Positions 1 to 8,004 of a stretch of DNA of 64,000 nucleotides are shown piece by piece. How positions within the stretch are numbered: position 1 is the stretch's first letter; each line of letters opens with the position of its first letter. The notes beneath the pieces are model-generated. The model saw only the letters and a list, made by a program, of their open reading frames with translations. It was not told the DNA's origin and made no database searches. The DNA is from Sporosarcina sp. PTS2304 (GTDB lineage: Bacteria; Bacillota; Bacilli; Bacillales_A; Planococcaceae): positions 558,001-622,000 of the forward strand of contig NZ_CP031230.1 of assembly GCF_003351785.1 (NCBI RefSeq). Reading direction: 5' to 3'. The translations under genes and the position numbers were made by a program.

Positions 1-314
1 AGAACTTGCGGTTGCTTTCGGGCGGTGAACGTGCACTGACTGTGATCTCGCTGTTGTTTTCTATACTAGAAGTGCGTCCGGTTCCGTTTTGTATTTTAGA
101 CGAGGTGGAAGCAGCTCTAGATGAAGCGAATGTAGTGAGATATAGCAATTATTTGAAAAAAGTTTCCGATCAGACACAGTTTATTGTGATAACTCATCGG
201 AAAGGTACGATGGAAGGTGCGGACGTGCTGTACGGCGTGACGATGCAAGAGTCTGGTGTATCTAAATTACTGTCGGTCAAACTTTCTGAAGTAACAGAAG
301 AAGTTATTAGCTAA
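1..314 (+). CDS. smc: Chromosome partition protein SMC, C-terminal end (5' truncated)
   Basis: The reading frame is open from base 3 and starts upstream of the window, so only about the last 103 residues are visible. They hold the ABC-type C-terminal head: the signature LSGGERALT is at the very start, followed by the Walker B stretch FCILDEVEAALD and the H-loop region FIVITHRKGTME. SMC is the ATPase of the SMC-ScpAB condensin, which compacts and segregates the chromosome. It lies 12 nt upstream of ftsY, as in B. subtilis. The leucine codon TTG at position 6 could be misread as a start but is internal to the ABC signature, so this is a truncated gene and not a small ORF. Confidence 0.95.
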   Translation, partial: NLRLLSGGERALTVISLLFSILEVRPVPFCILDEVEAALDEANVVRYSNYLKKVSDQTQFIVITHRKGTMEGADVLYGVTMQESGVSKLLSVKLSEVTEEVIS

Positions 315-326
315 GGAGTGGAATAC

Positions 327-1349
327 ATGTCTTTTTTTAAAAAGCTGAAAGATAAAATTACAGGAACAAACGAGGCGGTCACAGAGAAGTTTAAAGATGG
401 TCTCACGAAAACACGGGAATCATTTACTTCAAAAGTGAATGATTTAGTCTCAAAATTTCGAGTAGTAGATGAAGAGTTCTTCGAAGAATTAGAAGAAGTG
501 CTTTTGCAGGCTGACGTCGGTTTTGACACGGTTATGGAATTAATTGACTTACTGAAAGATGAAGTGAAACGAAAAAATATTAAAGATACGACAGGTATGC
601 AAACGTTAATATCTGAAAAGCTTGTAGAGATATATAATGCGGGCGAAGAAGTAACTAATGAGTTAGCTATTGAAGAAGGACGTTTGAATGTAATCTTAAT
701 GGTAGGTGTCAATGGTGTAGGTAAAACAACGACGATTGGTAAATTAGCTTCTCGCTTACAAAAAGAGGGCAAGTCTGTCATGTTAGCTGCCGGTGATACA
801 TTCCGCGCCGGTGCGATTGATCAGCTAGTTGTCTGGGGAGAGCGGACTGGAGTGGAAGTCGTTCGTCAGGCGGAAGGCTCAGATCCGGCTGCAGTTATTT
901 TTGATGCAGTAAAAGCAGCGAAGAAACGCAATGTCGATGTGTTAATATGTGATACTGCCGGACGTCTGCAAAATAAAGTGAACTTAATGAATGAGCTTGA
1001 AAAAGTTCACCGTGTCATTGGTCGTGAAGTGGAAGGCGCTCCTCATGAAGTGTTATTGGCGCTAGATGCGACGACGGGTCAAAATGCATTGATACAAGCT
1101 CAAACATTCAATGAAGCAACAAACGTTACAGGAATTGTCTTGACTAAACTAGACGGTACAGCCAAAGGTGGCATTGTTCTTGCAATTCGTAGTAAGCTAG
1201 ACATTCCAGTGAAATTCGTCGGTTTAGGTGAAGGAATTGATGATTTACAACCATTTGATCCAGAAAAGTATGTGTATGGTTTATTTGCAGATGGTTTGGA
1301 AATGGAAGATCTTGAAGAAGATCAAACTTCAGAACAAACTGAGGAATAA
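327..1349 (+). CDS. ftsY: Signal recognition particle receptor FtsY
   Basis: Membrane-associated SRP GTPase of 340 aa that docks Ffh-bound ribosomes to the Sec translocon. A short charged N-terminal region precedes the NG domain. G1 is GVNGVGKTT at about residues 127-135, G3 is DTAGR at 209-213 and G4 is TKLD at 273-276. I take the ATG at 327 as the start because AAGGAG at 313-318 is 8 nt upstream; an in-frame GTG at 318 overlaps that ribosome-binding site and is unlikely. The tail is acidic. It is probably co-transcribed with smc and lies just upstream of its partner ffh. Confidence 0.96.
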   Translation: MSFFKKLKDKITGTNEAVTEKFKDGLTKTRESFTSKVNDLVSKFRVVDEEFFEELEEVLLQADVGFDTVMELIDLLKDEVKRKNIKDTTGMQTLISEKLVEIYNAGEEVTNELAIEEGRLNVILMVGVNGVGKTTTIGKLASRLQKEGKSVMLAAGDTFRAGAIDQLVVWGERTGVEVVRQAEGSDPAAVIFDAVKAAKKRNVDVLICDTAGRLQNKVNLMNELEKVHRVIGREVEGAPHEVLLALDATTGQNALIQAQTFNEATNVTGIVLTKLDGTAKGGIVLAIRSKLDIPVKFVGLGEGIDDLQPFDPEKYVYGLFADGLEMEDLEEDQTSEQTEE

Positions 1350-1364
1350 GACAAGTAAATATAC

Positions 1365-1393
1365 TTGACAGGCGGACGTACCGAGGGTAGTAT
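1365..1393 (+). promoter_or_regulatory. Putative SigA promoter for ylxM-ffh
   Basis: TTGACA at 1365-1370 is a perfect -35 hexamer. A 17-nt spacer follows, then TAGTAT at 1388-1393 as the -10. It lies between ftsY and ylxM, about 30 nt upstream of the ylxM start codon, so it could drive ylxM-ffh independently of smc-ftsY. Identified by consensus only. Confidence 0.6.
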
Positions 1394-1421
1394 GAAATAA
1401 TGGAAAGAGGAGGTTGTAATC

Positions 1422-1754
1422 ATGCTTGAAAAAACGACAAGAGTGAACTTCCTCTTTGATTTTTATCAATCATTGTTAACAGACAAACAGCGATTATATA
1501 TGCAATTATATTATTTGGATGATCTTTCTCTCGGTGAAATCGCAGAGCAATATAGCGTTTCGAGACAGGCAGTGTATGATAATGTGAAGAGAACAGAAGC
1601 GATGTTAGAAGATTACGAGAAAAAACTCAACCTTTTTGAAAAGCATGAGAAGCGTCTCGAAGTCGTGGAGCAATTGCAGCATATTTTGCCGGTAAACGAC
1701 CCTTCTTCCGCTAAGGTTCAGGAACTTTTACATACCTTGAAAGATTTTGAATAG
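1422..1754 (+). CDS. ylxM: YlxM-family helix-turn-helix SRP-associated protein
   Basis: Small 110-aa protein of the UPF0122/YlxM family. It has a sigma-70 region 4-like helix-turn-helix around residues 25-55 ([23 protein letters not shown]). A strong GAGGAGG site precedes the ATG. The family sits immediately upstream of ffh across Firmicutes and is thought to act with the SRP pathway; its exact role in Bacillales is unclear. It ends 12 nt before the ffh ATG and probably forms an operon with it. Confidence 0.92.
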   Translation: MLEKTTRVNFLFDFYQSLLTDKQRLYMQLYYLDDLSLGEIAEQYSVSRQAVYDNVKRTEAMLEDYEKKLNLFEKHEKRLEVVEQLQHILPVNDPSSAKVQELLHTLKDFE

Positions 1755-1766
1755 GAGAGATTGTCT

Positions 1767-3122
1767 ATGGCATTTGAAGGATTAGCTGAACGCCTGCAAG
1801 GGACTTTAAACAAAATTACAGGCAAAGGTAAAATCAATGAAGCTGACGTCAAAGAAATGATGCGGGAAGTGCGCTTTGCACTAATTGAAGCAGACGTTAA
1901 CTTAAAAGTAGTGAAAGAATTTGTTAAAACCGTCAGTGAACGCTCGGTCGGTCAAGACGTTATGAAGAGTTTGACGCCAGGACAACAAGTAGTAAAAATC
2001 GTTAAAGATGAATTGACGAATTTAATGGGCGGGGAACAAAATCCGATTCAATTTGCTCGTAAATCGCCAACAGTTATTATGATGGTAGGTTTACAAGGTG
2101 CCGGTAAAACGACAACTACGGGAAAACTAGCTACTGTACTGCGGAAAAAGCACAATAAAAAACCTCTACTTGTAGCAGCTGATATTTATCGTCCAGCAGC
2201 AATCCAGCAACTTGAAACGTTAGGAAAACAAATTACTGTCCCTGTATTTTCTATGGGCACTGATCACTCTCCCGTGGAAATTGCACGCCGCGCGATGGAG
2301 GAAGCTGAACGTGAGCATAACGACGTAGTAATCATTGATACTGCCGGACGTTTACATGTGGATGAAGTTTTAATGCAAGAGTTAAAAGATATTCGTGAAC
2401 TCACAAAACCTGATGAAGTCTTCCTCGTTGTTGATGCAATGACGGGTCAAGATGCTGTGAATGTTGCCAAAAACTTTAATGAAACAATTGAAATCACCGG
2501 CGTGATTTTAACGAAGTTAGACGGAGACACGCGTGGGGGAGCCGCGCTGTCTATTCGTTCCGTCACCGAAAAACCTATTAAGTTTGTCGGTATGGGTGAA
2601 AAAATGGATGCACTTGAACCATTCCATCCGGAGCGTATGGCTTCACGAATTCTCGGTATGGGCGATGTCATGTCGTTAATAGAGAAAGCGCAGGAAAACG
2701 TGGATGAAGAAAAAGCGAAAGAGCTCGAGCAGAAATTACGTACACAAAGCTTTACGCTGGAAGACTTTTTAGATCAAATGCAACAAGTGAAGAAAATGGG
2801 GCCGTTGGATGAAATTTTAAAAATGATGCCTGGTGCCAATAAAATTAAAGGACTCGACAGTGCAAAAGTAGATGAGAGTCAAATGGGGCGCGTAGAGGCA
2901 GTCATTTATTCGATGACGCGTGCTGAACGCGAAAATCCTGACATCATTAATGCCAGTCGGAAAAAACGAATTGCTGTAGGATCTGGTACATCTATTCAAG
3001 AAGTGAATAGACTGTTGAAGCAGTTTGAAGAAATGAAAAAAATGGTTAAACAAATGACCAGTATGCAACAAAAGGGTAAAAAGAAGGGGAAAATGCCAGG
3101 TTTAGATTCGTTTTTTAAATAA
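1767..3122 (+). CDS. ffh: Signal recognition particle protein Ffh (SRP54)
   Basis: GTPase of 451 aa that binds 4.5S/6S RNA and signal sequences as ribosomes emerge them. Order: N helical bundle, G domain with GLQGAGKT at about 108-115, DTAGR at 191-195 and TKLDG at 249-253, then a methionine-rich M domain from about residue 320 with clusters such as KKMGPLDEILKMMPG and a basic C-terminal tail. AGGAG at 1753-1757 is 9 nt from the ATG at 1767; an in-frame TTG at 1761 is too close to it. Partner of FtsY encoded upstream. Confidence 0.97.
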   Translation: MAFEGLAERLQGTLNKITGKGKINEADVKEMMREVRFALIEADVNLKVVKEFVKTVSERSVGQDVMKSLTPGQQVVKIVKDELTNLMGGEQNPIQFARKSPTVIMMVGLQGAGKTTTTGKLATVLRKKHNKKPLLVAADIYRPAAIQQLETLGKQITVPVFSMGTDHSPVEIARRAMEEAEREHNDVVIIDTAGRLHVDEVLMQELKDIRELTKPDEVFLVVDAMTGQDAVNVAKNFNETIEITGVILTKLDGDTRGGAALSIRSVTEKPIKFVGMGEKMDALEPFHPERMASRILGMGDVMSLIEKAQENVDEEKAKELEQKLRTQSFTLEDFLDQMQQVKKMGPLDEILKMMPGANKIKGLDSAKVDESQMGRVEAVIYSMTRAERENPDIINASRKKRIAVGSGTSIQEVNRLLKQFEEMKKMVKQMTSMQQKGKKKGKMPGLDSFFK

Positions 3123-3147
3123 TTTTTAAGGTGTTAAGAAAAAACAC

Positions 3148-3176
3148 TTTACAAACAAATAAAACCTTGGTAATAT
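3148..3176 (+). promoter_or_regulatory. SigA promoter for rpsP-khpA
   Basis: TTTACA at 3148-3153, a 17-nt spacer, and TAATAT at 3171-3176 give a near-consensus promoter about 39 nt upstream of the rpsP start. It separates the highly expressed ribosomal protein gene from ffh. Called from consensus and position. Confidence 0.7.
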
Positions 3177-3214
3177 ACTATCTTGTGTGAAACTATTCGG
3201 AGGTGTAGATAATA

Positions 3215-3487
3215 ATGGCAGTTAAAATTCGTCTAAAACGTATGGGAGCTAAGAAATCTCCTTTTTATCGTATTGTAGTAGCTGATGCACGTGCACCACG
3301 TGACGGCCGTCAAATCGAAACAGTAGGAACTTACAACCCACTAACAAAACCAGCAACAGTAAACATTGATGAAGCATTGGCTTTAAAATGGTTGCAAGAT
3401 GGCGCGAAGCCTTCTGACACAGTACGTAACTTGTTCTCAGAACAGGGAATCATGGAAAAATTCCATAACGCTAAATACAGCAAATAA
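3215..3487 (+). CDS. rpsP: 30S ribosomal protein bS16
   Basis: 90-aa small-subunit protein with the family's typical N-terminus ([22 protein letters not shown]) and the [13 protein letters not shown] segment. bS16 is a primary binder in assembly of the 16S 5' domain. A GGAGGTG site precedes the ATG. It is the first gene of a short transcription unit with khpA, driven by its own promoter at 3148-3176. In B. subtilis the order is rpsP-ylqC-ylqD-rimM-trmD-rplS; here ylqD is absent. Confidence 0.98.
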   Translation: MAVKIRLKRMGAKKSPFYRIVVADARAPRDGRQIETVGTYNPLTKPATVNIDEALALKWLQDGAKPSDTVRNLFSEQGIMEKFHNAKYSK

Positions 3488-3502
3488 TTTGGAGGGGTGG
3501 AC

Positions 3503-3736
3503 ATGAAGCAGCTGATTGAAACAATTGTAAAGCCGTTAGTCGATTACCCAGACGACGTCAAAGTGGTAGCTGAAGAACAATCTCAACGAGTGGTTTATCA
3601 GTTATCAGTTCATGCGGAGGATATGGGAAAAGTGATCGGAAAGCAAGGTCGTGTGGCAAAGGCGATCCGTACGATTGTTTATTCAGCAGCAGGCAGCCAC
3701 CACGGCAAAAAAGTGTATCTAGATATCTTGGATTGA
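3503..3736 (+). CDS. khpA: KH-domain RNA-binding protein KhpA (YlqC)
   Basis: 77-aa protein consisting of a single KH domain, with the RNA-binding GKQG loop in DMGKVIGKQGRVAKAIR around residues 40-56. In Firmicutes KhpA pairs with KhpB/Jag and influences cell elongation, division and sRNA-dependent control. The ATG at 3503 is 7 nt after GGAGG at 3491-3495; the in-frame GTG at 3497 overlaps the G-rich site. It lies 15 nt after rpsP and is followed directly by an intrinsic terminator, so rpsP-khpA forms the highly expressed unit. Confidence 0.93.
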   Translation: MKQLIETIVKPLVDYPDDVKVVAEEQSQRVVYQLSVHAEDMGKVIGKQGRVAKAIRTIVYSAAGSHHGKKVYLDILD

Positions 3737-3740
3737 TCCA

Positions 3741-3771
3741 AAAGGAAGGAGCCCCGGTTCCTTCCTTTTTT
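3741..3771 (+). terminator. Intrinsic terminator after khpA
   Basis: A long stem pairs AAAGGAAGGAGC (3741-3752) with its complement ending at 3768, including one G-U pair and a small C-rich loop. A run of six T (3766-3771) completes it. It lies 4 nt after the khpA stop and should reduce transcription into rimM-trmD. Confidence 0.85.
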
Positions 3772-3842
3772 GCACGTATAAATGGTTTATTAAGCAAACA
3801 TAACACGTATAAAGATAAAAAGTTTTAAACGGAGGCGATAGA

Positions 3843-4358
3843 ATGGAATGGTATAATGTGGGGAAGATTGTTAATACGCATGGGATCAGAGGAGAAGTCC
3901 GAGTGATGGCTACGACAGACTTTCCAGATGAGCGCTTTTCAATAGGAAGCAAACTTGCGATTTTCATGCCCAAAAGTAAAACACCTATTTACGTTACAGT
4001 TGCTAGCCATCGTAAACATAAAAATTTTAATCTATTAACATTTGAAGGGTATCCGAATATTAATGACGTAGAGAAATTACGTGATGGCATCATTAAAGTA
4101 TCTGAGAAAGAATTGACAGAGCTTGACGAACATGAATATTATTATCATGAAATTATCGGGTGCCGTGTATTAACGGAAACTGGTGAAGAAATTGGTACAG
4201 TGTCTGAAATTATGGAAACAGGCGCTAATGACGTTTGGACAGTGACACCGGCAGAAGGTAAACCGCATTATATCCCTTATATCGAAGACGTAGTGAAAGA
4301 AATTGATATAGAAGAGAAGGTCATTACAATTGAACTGATGGACGGCCTGCTGTCATGA
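3843..4358 (+). CDS. rimM: Ribosome maturation factor RimM
   Basis: 171-aa 16S rRNA processing factor that binds uS19 and helps mature the 30S head. The N-terminal beta-barrel begins [19 protein letters not shown]; the C-terminal PRC-barrel carries [12 protein letters not shown] near residues 140-151. GGAGGCG precedes the ATG. It follows the khpA terminator with no clear promoter in between (only a weak TTTATT/TATAAA pair), so it may rely on read-through, giving lower expression than rpsP. It overlaps trmD by 4 nt. Confidence 0.95.
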   Translation: MEWYNVGKIVNTHGIRGEVRVMATTDFPDERFSIGSKLAIFMPKSKTPIYVTVASHRKHKNFNLLTFEGYPNINDVEKLRDGIIKVSEKELTELDEHEYYYHEIIGCRVLTETGEEIGTVSEIMETGANDVWTVTPAEGKPHYIPYIEDVVKEIDIEEKVITIELMDGLLS

Positions 4359-5095
4359 TGCAGATTGATGTACTGACATTGTTTCCGGAAATGTTTGAAG
4401 GGGTGCTTCATTCTTCTATTATGAAAAAAGCGCAAGAGCAAGAGGCGGCTTCTTTCCGCGTAACGAACTTTCGTGAATACTCCATGAACAAACATAAAAA
4501 AGTCGATGATTATCCGTACGGTGGTGGTGCAGGTATGGTATTGCAGCCTGAACCTCTCTTCCGTGCAGTGGATGCACTGACGAATTCGACTGAAGCTAAG
4601 CCCCGTGTAATTTTAATGTGCCCCCAAGGACAGCGCTTCACACAGAAGAAAGCGGAAGAACTTTCAAAAGAACAACATCTCATATTAATTTGCGGACATT
4701 ATGAAGGTTATGATGAACGAATTCGAGAACATTTAGTAACAGATGAAATTTCTTTGGGAGATTTTGTTTTGACTGGTGGAGAGATTGCGTCGATGGCGAT
4801 TATTGATAGTGTAGTGCGTTTATTGCCCGACGTACTCGGGAACGACCAATCGGCTGTCCACGACTCATTTTCAACGGGTCTTCTAGAACATCCACAATAT
4901 ACACGCCCTTCTTCATTCAACGGCTTAGAAGTGCCTGCAGTGCTGTTATCAGGCAATCATGCGGAGATTGCCAAGTGGAGACAAGAGCAAGCTTTTAAGC
5001 GTACAGCAGAGCGGCGTCCGGAGTTGTTAAAAGATGCACCTTTAACAGAACATCAGCAAATTCTATATGAACAATGGAAACAAAAAAGAGACTGA
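4355..5095 (+). CDS. trmD: tRNA (guanine-37-N1)-methyltransferase TrmD
   Basis: About 245-aa SPOUT methyltransferase that makes m1G37 in tRNAs and prevents +1 frameshifting. It shows the trefoil-knot SAM-binding elements: [13 protein letters not shown] around residue 50, [12 protein letters not shown] around 112, and [13 protein letters not shown] around 130. Two adjacent ATGs occur at 4355 and 4358; family alignment ([13 protein letters not shown]) favours the second, and the first overlaps the rimM stop. Translation is probably coupled to rimM. Confidence 0.96.
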   Translation: MMQIDVLTLFPEMFEGVLHSSIMKKAQEQEAASFRVTNFREYSMNKHKKVDDYPYGGGAGMVLQPEPLFRAVDALTNSTEAKPRVILMCPQGQRFTQKKAEELSKEQHLILICGHYEGYDERIREHLVTDEISLGDFVLTGGEIASMAIIDSVVRLLPDVLGNDQSAVHDSFSTGLLEHPQYTRPSSFNGLEVPAVLLSGNHAEIAKWRQEQAFKRTAERRPELLKDAPLTEHQQILYEQWKQKRD

Positions 5096-5101
5096 ATTTG
5101 C

Positions 5102-5130
5102 TTGATTCGTTACTTGGCCTGTGATATGAT
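5102..5130 (+). promoter_or_regulatory. SigA promoter for rplS
   Basis: TTGATT at 5102-5107, a 17-nt spacer and TATGAT at 5125-5130, starting 7 nt after the trmD stop. It gives rplS its own transcription after the lowly expressed rimM-trmD pair. Predicted transcription start is near 5137, leaving a leader of about 85 nt. Confidence 0.6.
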
Positions 5131-5136
5131 TTGGTA

Positions 5137-5222
5137 AGCGCTTTTTAAAGGCGCCTATTTTACTGCTGTTCCGCTGCAAATGCAACTCGTGCAAGAACTT
5201 CAGAAAAGAAGGAGAGAAAAAC
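5137..5222 (+). promoter_or_regulatory. Candidate L19 (rplS) mRNA leader
   Basis: Between the predicted start near 5137 and the rplS ATG there is about 85 nt with pairing potential (GCGC...GGCGCC early, and TGCAAATGCA / TGCAACTCGTGCA later), then the AAGGAGAG site. Low-GC Gram-positive bacteria are known to carry an L19 autoregulatory leader at this place. I did not derive the full consensus fold, so this is a positional and partial-structure call. Confidence 0.45.
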
Positions 5223-5567
5223 ATGCAAAAATTAATTGCAGACATTACAAAAGATCAGTTACGTACTGAGCACCCTTCATTCCGTCCAGGCGACACGCTT
5301 CGTTTGCACGTGAAGATTATCGAGGGTACACGTGAGCGTATCCAGTTATTCGAAGGTGTTGTTATTAAACGCCAAGGCGGCGGCATCAGTGAAACGTTCA
5401 CTGTCCGTAAAATTTCAAACGGTGTTGGAGTAGAGCGTACATTCCCTGTACACACACCAAAGCTTGCTAAAATTGAAGTAACTCGTCGCGGTAAAGTTCG
5501 TCGTGCGAAGTTGTACTACCTACGTAAGCTACGTGGTAAAGCAGCACGTATTAAAGAACTCCGCTAA
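5223..5567 (+). CDS. rplS: 50S ribosomal protein bL19
   Basis: 114-aa large-subunit protein at the 30S-50S interface. It shows the family signature [25 protein letters not shown] (paraphrased: residues about 38-62) and [20 protein letters not shown] precedes the ATG. It is preceded by its own promoter and a probable leader, and followed by an intrinsic terminator, so it is likely transcribed mostly as a single gene. Confidence 0.98.
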   Translation: MQKLIADITKDQLRTEHPSFRPGDTLRLHVKIIEGTRERIQLFEGVVIKRQGGGISETFTVRKISNGVGVERTFPVHTPKLAKIEVTRRGKVRRAKLYYLRKLRGKAARIKELR

Positions 5568-5584
5568 TCAGATATGCACAAAAC

Positions 5585-5619
5585 GAAGGGAGGCCGCACA
5601 TTTGGCCTCCTTTCTTTTT
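5585..5619 (+). terminator. Intrinsic terminator after rplS
   Basis: GAAGGGAGGCC (5585-5595) pairs with GGCCTCCTTTC (5604-5614), with one G-U pair and an 8-nt loop, followed by TTTTT at 5615-5619. It lies 17 nt after the rplS stop. Confidence 0.88.
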
Positions 5620-5646
5620 GCTCATAAAGCTAATTGGCTGTACAAT
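5618..5646 (+). promoter_or_regulatory. Weak SigA promoter candidate for signal peptidase gene
   Basis: TTGCTC at 5618-5623, a 17-nt spacer and TACAAT at 5641-5646. The -35 is poor, but the gene follows a strong terminator, so some promoter is expected here. Confidence 0.35.
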
Positions 5647-5675
5647 AATAACAGACAAGGCAGGAGGCTGGATTG

Positions 5676-6239
5676 ATGGAAGAGAAAAAAACAAAAAGTG
5701 AAGGTCTTGAATGGATTAAAGCACTTTTGATCGCATTTGGATTGGCCGCAATTATCCGTGTATTTTTATTTACCCCGATTGTCGTAGATGGAATTTCCAT
5801 GATGCCGACACTTGAGCATGGGGATCGTATGATTGTCAATAAGATAGGTTACACGATTGGAGAACCAGAGCGTTTTGATATCGTTGTATTCCATGCACCT
5901 GAACAGAAAGATTATATAAAGCGTGTCATAGGATTACCAGGCGACACTGTAGAATATAAAGACGATGTTCTTTATATAAACGACAAGCCGTATGAAGAAC
6001 CATACTTAGATCAATACAAAGCAGAAATTCAAGAAGGAACATTAACAGAAGATTTTACGTTACATGACATACTGCAGACGGACTCTAATGTAGTACCTGA
6101 AAACAGCATATTTGTGATGGGGGATAATCGTCGGAAAAGTAAAGACTCTCGACATATCGGCCCTGTTGAAATCGATGAAGTGATCGGAAGCACGAGTGTT
6201 ATATTTTGGCCGATCAAAGATATCGGTTTCGTAAAGTAA
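5676..6239 (+). CDS. lepB: Type I signal peptidase
   Basis: 187-aa membrane serine protease that removes signal peptides from Sec and Tat exports on the outer face of the membrane. One N-terminal membrane segment spans about residues 13-34. The catalytic serine is S41 in DGISMMPTL, and the general-base lysine is K82 in YIKRVIGLPGD; the GDNR box (VMGDNRRKSKDSR) follows. Length matches Bacillus SipS-type enzymes. AGGAGG at 5662-5667 is 8 nt before the ATG at 5676; a TTG at 5673 is less well spaced. Which Sip paralogue it represents cannot be decided here. Confidence 0.94.
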   Translation: MEEKKTKSEGLEWIKALLIAFGLAAIIRVFLFTPIVVDGISMMPTLEHGDRMIVNKIGYTIGEPERFDIVVFHAPEQKDYIKRVIGLPGDTVEYKDDVLYINDKPYEEPYLDQYKAEIQEGTLTEDFTLHDILQTDSNVVPENSIFVMGDNRRKSKDSRHIGPVEIDEVIGSTSVIFWPIKDIGFVK

Positions 6240-6257
6240 CGAGAGGAGACAATAGAT

Positions 6258-7106
6258 ATGGCAATTCACTGGTTTCCCGGTCATATGGCGAAGGCAAGAA
6301 GAGAAGTATCGGAAAAGCTGAAATTAGTTGATATTGTGTTTGAATTAATAGATGCCAGACTTCCTTTATCATCACGTAACCCGATGATTGACGAAGTGAT
6401 TCAGCAAAAGCCGCGCCTATTAATATTGAATAAGATGGATTTAGCTGACGAGGTGCAAACAAAGCGCTGGATCAGCTATTTCGAAGCACGTGGTTTTCGT
6501 ACAGTGGCGATCAATTCATTCGAAGGTGTTGGGTTGCAAACAGTCACAAAAGCGGCAAAAGAAATATTGCAGCCAAAGTTTGACCGTATGAAACAACGCG
6601 GAATTCGTCCAGGCGCCATTCGTGCGATGATAGTCGGCATTCCCAACGTCGGAAAATCTACATTGATCAACCGGCTTGCTAAAAAGAATATTGCACAGAC
6701 AGGAAATAAACCTGGTGTGACCAAGGCTCAGCAATGGATCAAGTACGGTAAAGAACTTGAATTATTAGATACACCTGGTGTACTTTGGCCGAAATTTGAA
6801 GATCAAGAAGTAGGTTTCAAACTAGCCTTAACGGGAGCAATAAAAGATTCTATCTTAAATATGGAAGAGTTGGCTCTCTACGGTTTACGCTTTCTGGAAC
6901 AACACTATCCAGAGCGTTTGGAACAGCGCTATCAAATGAAAACAATAGATGAGGATATTCTATCGATCTTTAATAAAATCGGTGAACGTCGAAAAGTGTA
7001 TAGTACCGGCGGCGAAATTGATTATGATAAAGTAGCTGAATTGATCGTCCGGGACATACGTGAGCAACAAGTAGGTAAGTTGACATTCGACTTTCCCGAA
7101 GAATGA
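6258..7106 (+). CDS. rbgA: Ribosome biogenesis GTPase RbgA (YlqF)
   Basis: 282-aa circularly permuted GTPase needed for late 50S assembly (incorporation of uL16 and others). The motif order is permuted as expected: G4 LNKMD near residue 55-59, then G1 GIPNVGKST near 127, then G3 DTPGV near 172. The N-terminus [10 protein letters not shown] is typical. AGAGGAG precedes the ATG. It lies 18 nt after the signal peptidase gene and is probably co-transcribed with it; an intrinsic terminator follows. Confidence 0.96.
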   Translation: MAIHWFPGHMAKARREVSEKLKLVDIVFELIDARLPLSSRNPMIDEVIQQKPRLLILNKMDLADEVQTKRWISYFEARGFRTVAINSFEGVGLQTVTKAAKEILQPKFDRMKQRGIRPGAIRAMIVGIPNVGKSTLINRLAKKNIAQTGNKPGVTKAQQWIKYGKELELLDTPGVLWPKFEDQEVGFKLALTGAIKDSILNMEELALYGLRFLEQHYPERLEQRYQMKTIDEDILSIFNKIGERRKVYSTGGEIDYDKVAELIVRDIREQQVGKLTFDFPEE

Positions 7107-7115
7107 TAAAATTAG

Positions 7116-7159
7116 AAAGCGACGGTTTAGGATAGATATCCTTGAACCGTTGCTTTTTT
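7116..7159 (+). terminator. Intrinsic terminator after rbgA
   Basis: AAAGCGACGGTTTAGGAT (from 7116) pairs with ATCCTTGAACCGTTGCTTT, with G-U pairs and one mismatch, followed by a T run ending at 7159. Confidence 0.82.
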
Positions 7160-7230
7160 ATCGAAAAAAATAATTATAAACCGATATAATACATAGACAA
7201 CACTTTAGCGAGATGGACAGGTGAATAAAA

Positions 7231-8004
7231 TTGACAACTATACAGGACATTAAAAATAAATTACAGCAATTGCAAGAACCGAACGAGTGGCTAGAAGAAC
7301 TAGGAATCGATGAACGAAAAGGTGTACAACTCGCAATTACTCAATGGCGAAAGAAATATGAAAAAAAACAACAACTACTTGAAGCGTATAGACAAAAGCA
7401 GGCTTTTGATCAATCGTATAAGCGGACTCTGAGCTGTTTAGTTGCAGGAATAGATGAAGCGGGAAGAGGTCCGTTAGCGGGGCCGGTCGTTACAGCCGCA
7501 GTGATTTTACCTGAAGAGTGCATGGACTTAGTAGGGGTAGATGATTCAAAAAAACTATCAAAAGAACAAAGACAGTTTTTTGCGCATGTAATTAAGGAAC
7601 AGGCTATAGCGTACTCAGTTCACGTACAACCGGCGGAAGCGATCGATGAACTAAATATCTATCAGGCTACAAAACGCTCTATGGAAGAGGCTACAGACGC
7701 GCTTGCAGTCAAACCGGACGTTGTATTAGCTGATGCGATGAATATAACTGTAAACAGTTCCTCCTACTCAATAATTAAGGGAGATGAAAAAAGCTTAGCT
7801 ATCGCTGCAGCTTCCATACTAGCCAAAACTACACGAGACGAATTAATGGATGAGTTACATGAACAGTTTCCTTGGTACGGATTTAACGTAAACGCAGGAT
7901 ATGGAACACCGCAACACTTAGAAGGATTAAAAATACACGGTTTTTGTCAGCATCACAGAAAAACGTTTGAACCTATTAAAACGATGTGGAGGGATCGACA
8001 ATGA
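7231..8004 (+). CDS. rnhB: Ribonuclease HII
   Basis: 257-aa enzyme that cleaves RNA in RNA-DNA hybrids, including single embedded ribonucleotides. An N-terminal extension of about 70 residues typical of Bacillus RNase HII precedes the catalytic core. Acidic catalytic residues are D75 and E76 in GIDEAGRGPLAGP, D168 in LADAM, and probably D203. The start is a TTG at 7231 with AGGTGA 6 nt upstream; no ATG or GTG fits. A TATAAT at 7185-7190 is a possible -10, but no good -35 is present. It overlaps the next gene by 4 nt. Confidence 0.95.
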   Translation: MTTIQDIKNKLQQLQEPNEWLEELGIDERKGVQLAITQWRKKYEKKQQLLEAYRQKQAFDQSYKRTLSCLVAGIDEAGRGPLAGPVVTAAVILPEECMDLVGVDDSKKLSKEQRQFFAHVIKEQAIAYSVHVQPAEAIDELNIYQATKRSMEEATDALAVKPDVVLADAMNITVNSSSYSIIKGDEKSLAIAAASILAKTTRDELMDELHEQFPWYGFNVNAGYGTPQHLEGLKIHGFCQHHRKTFEPIKTMWRDRQ

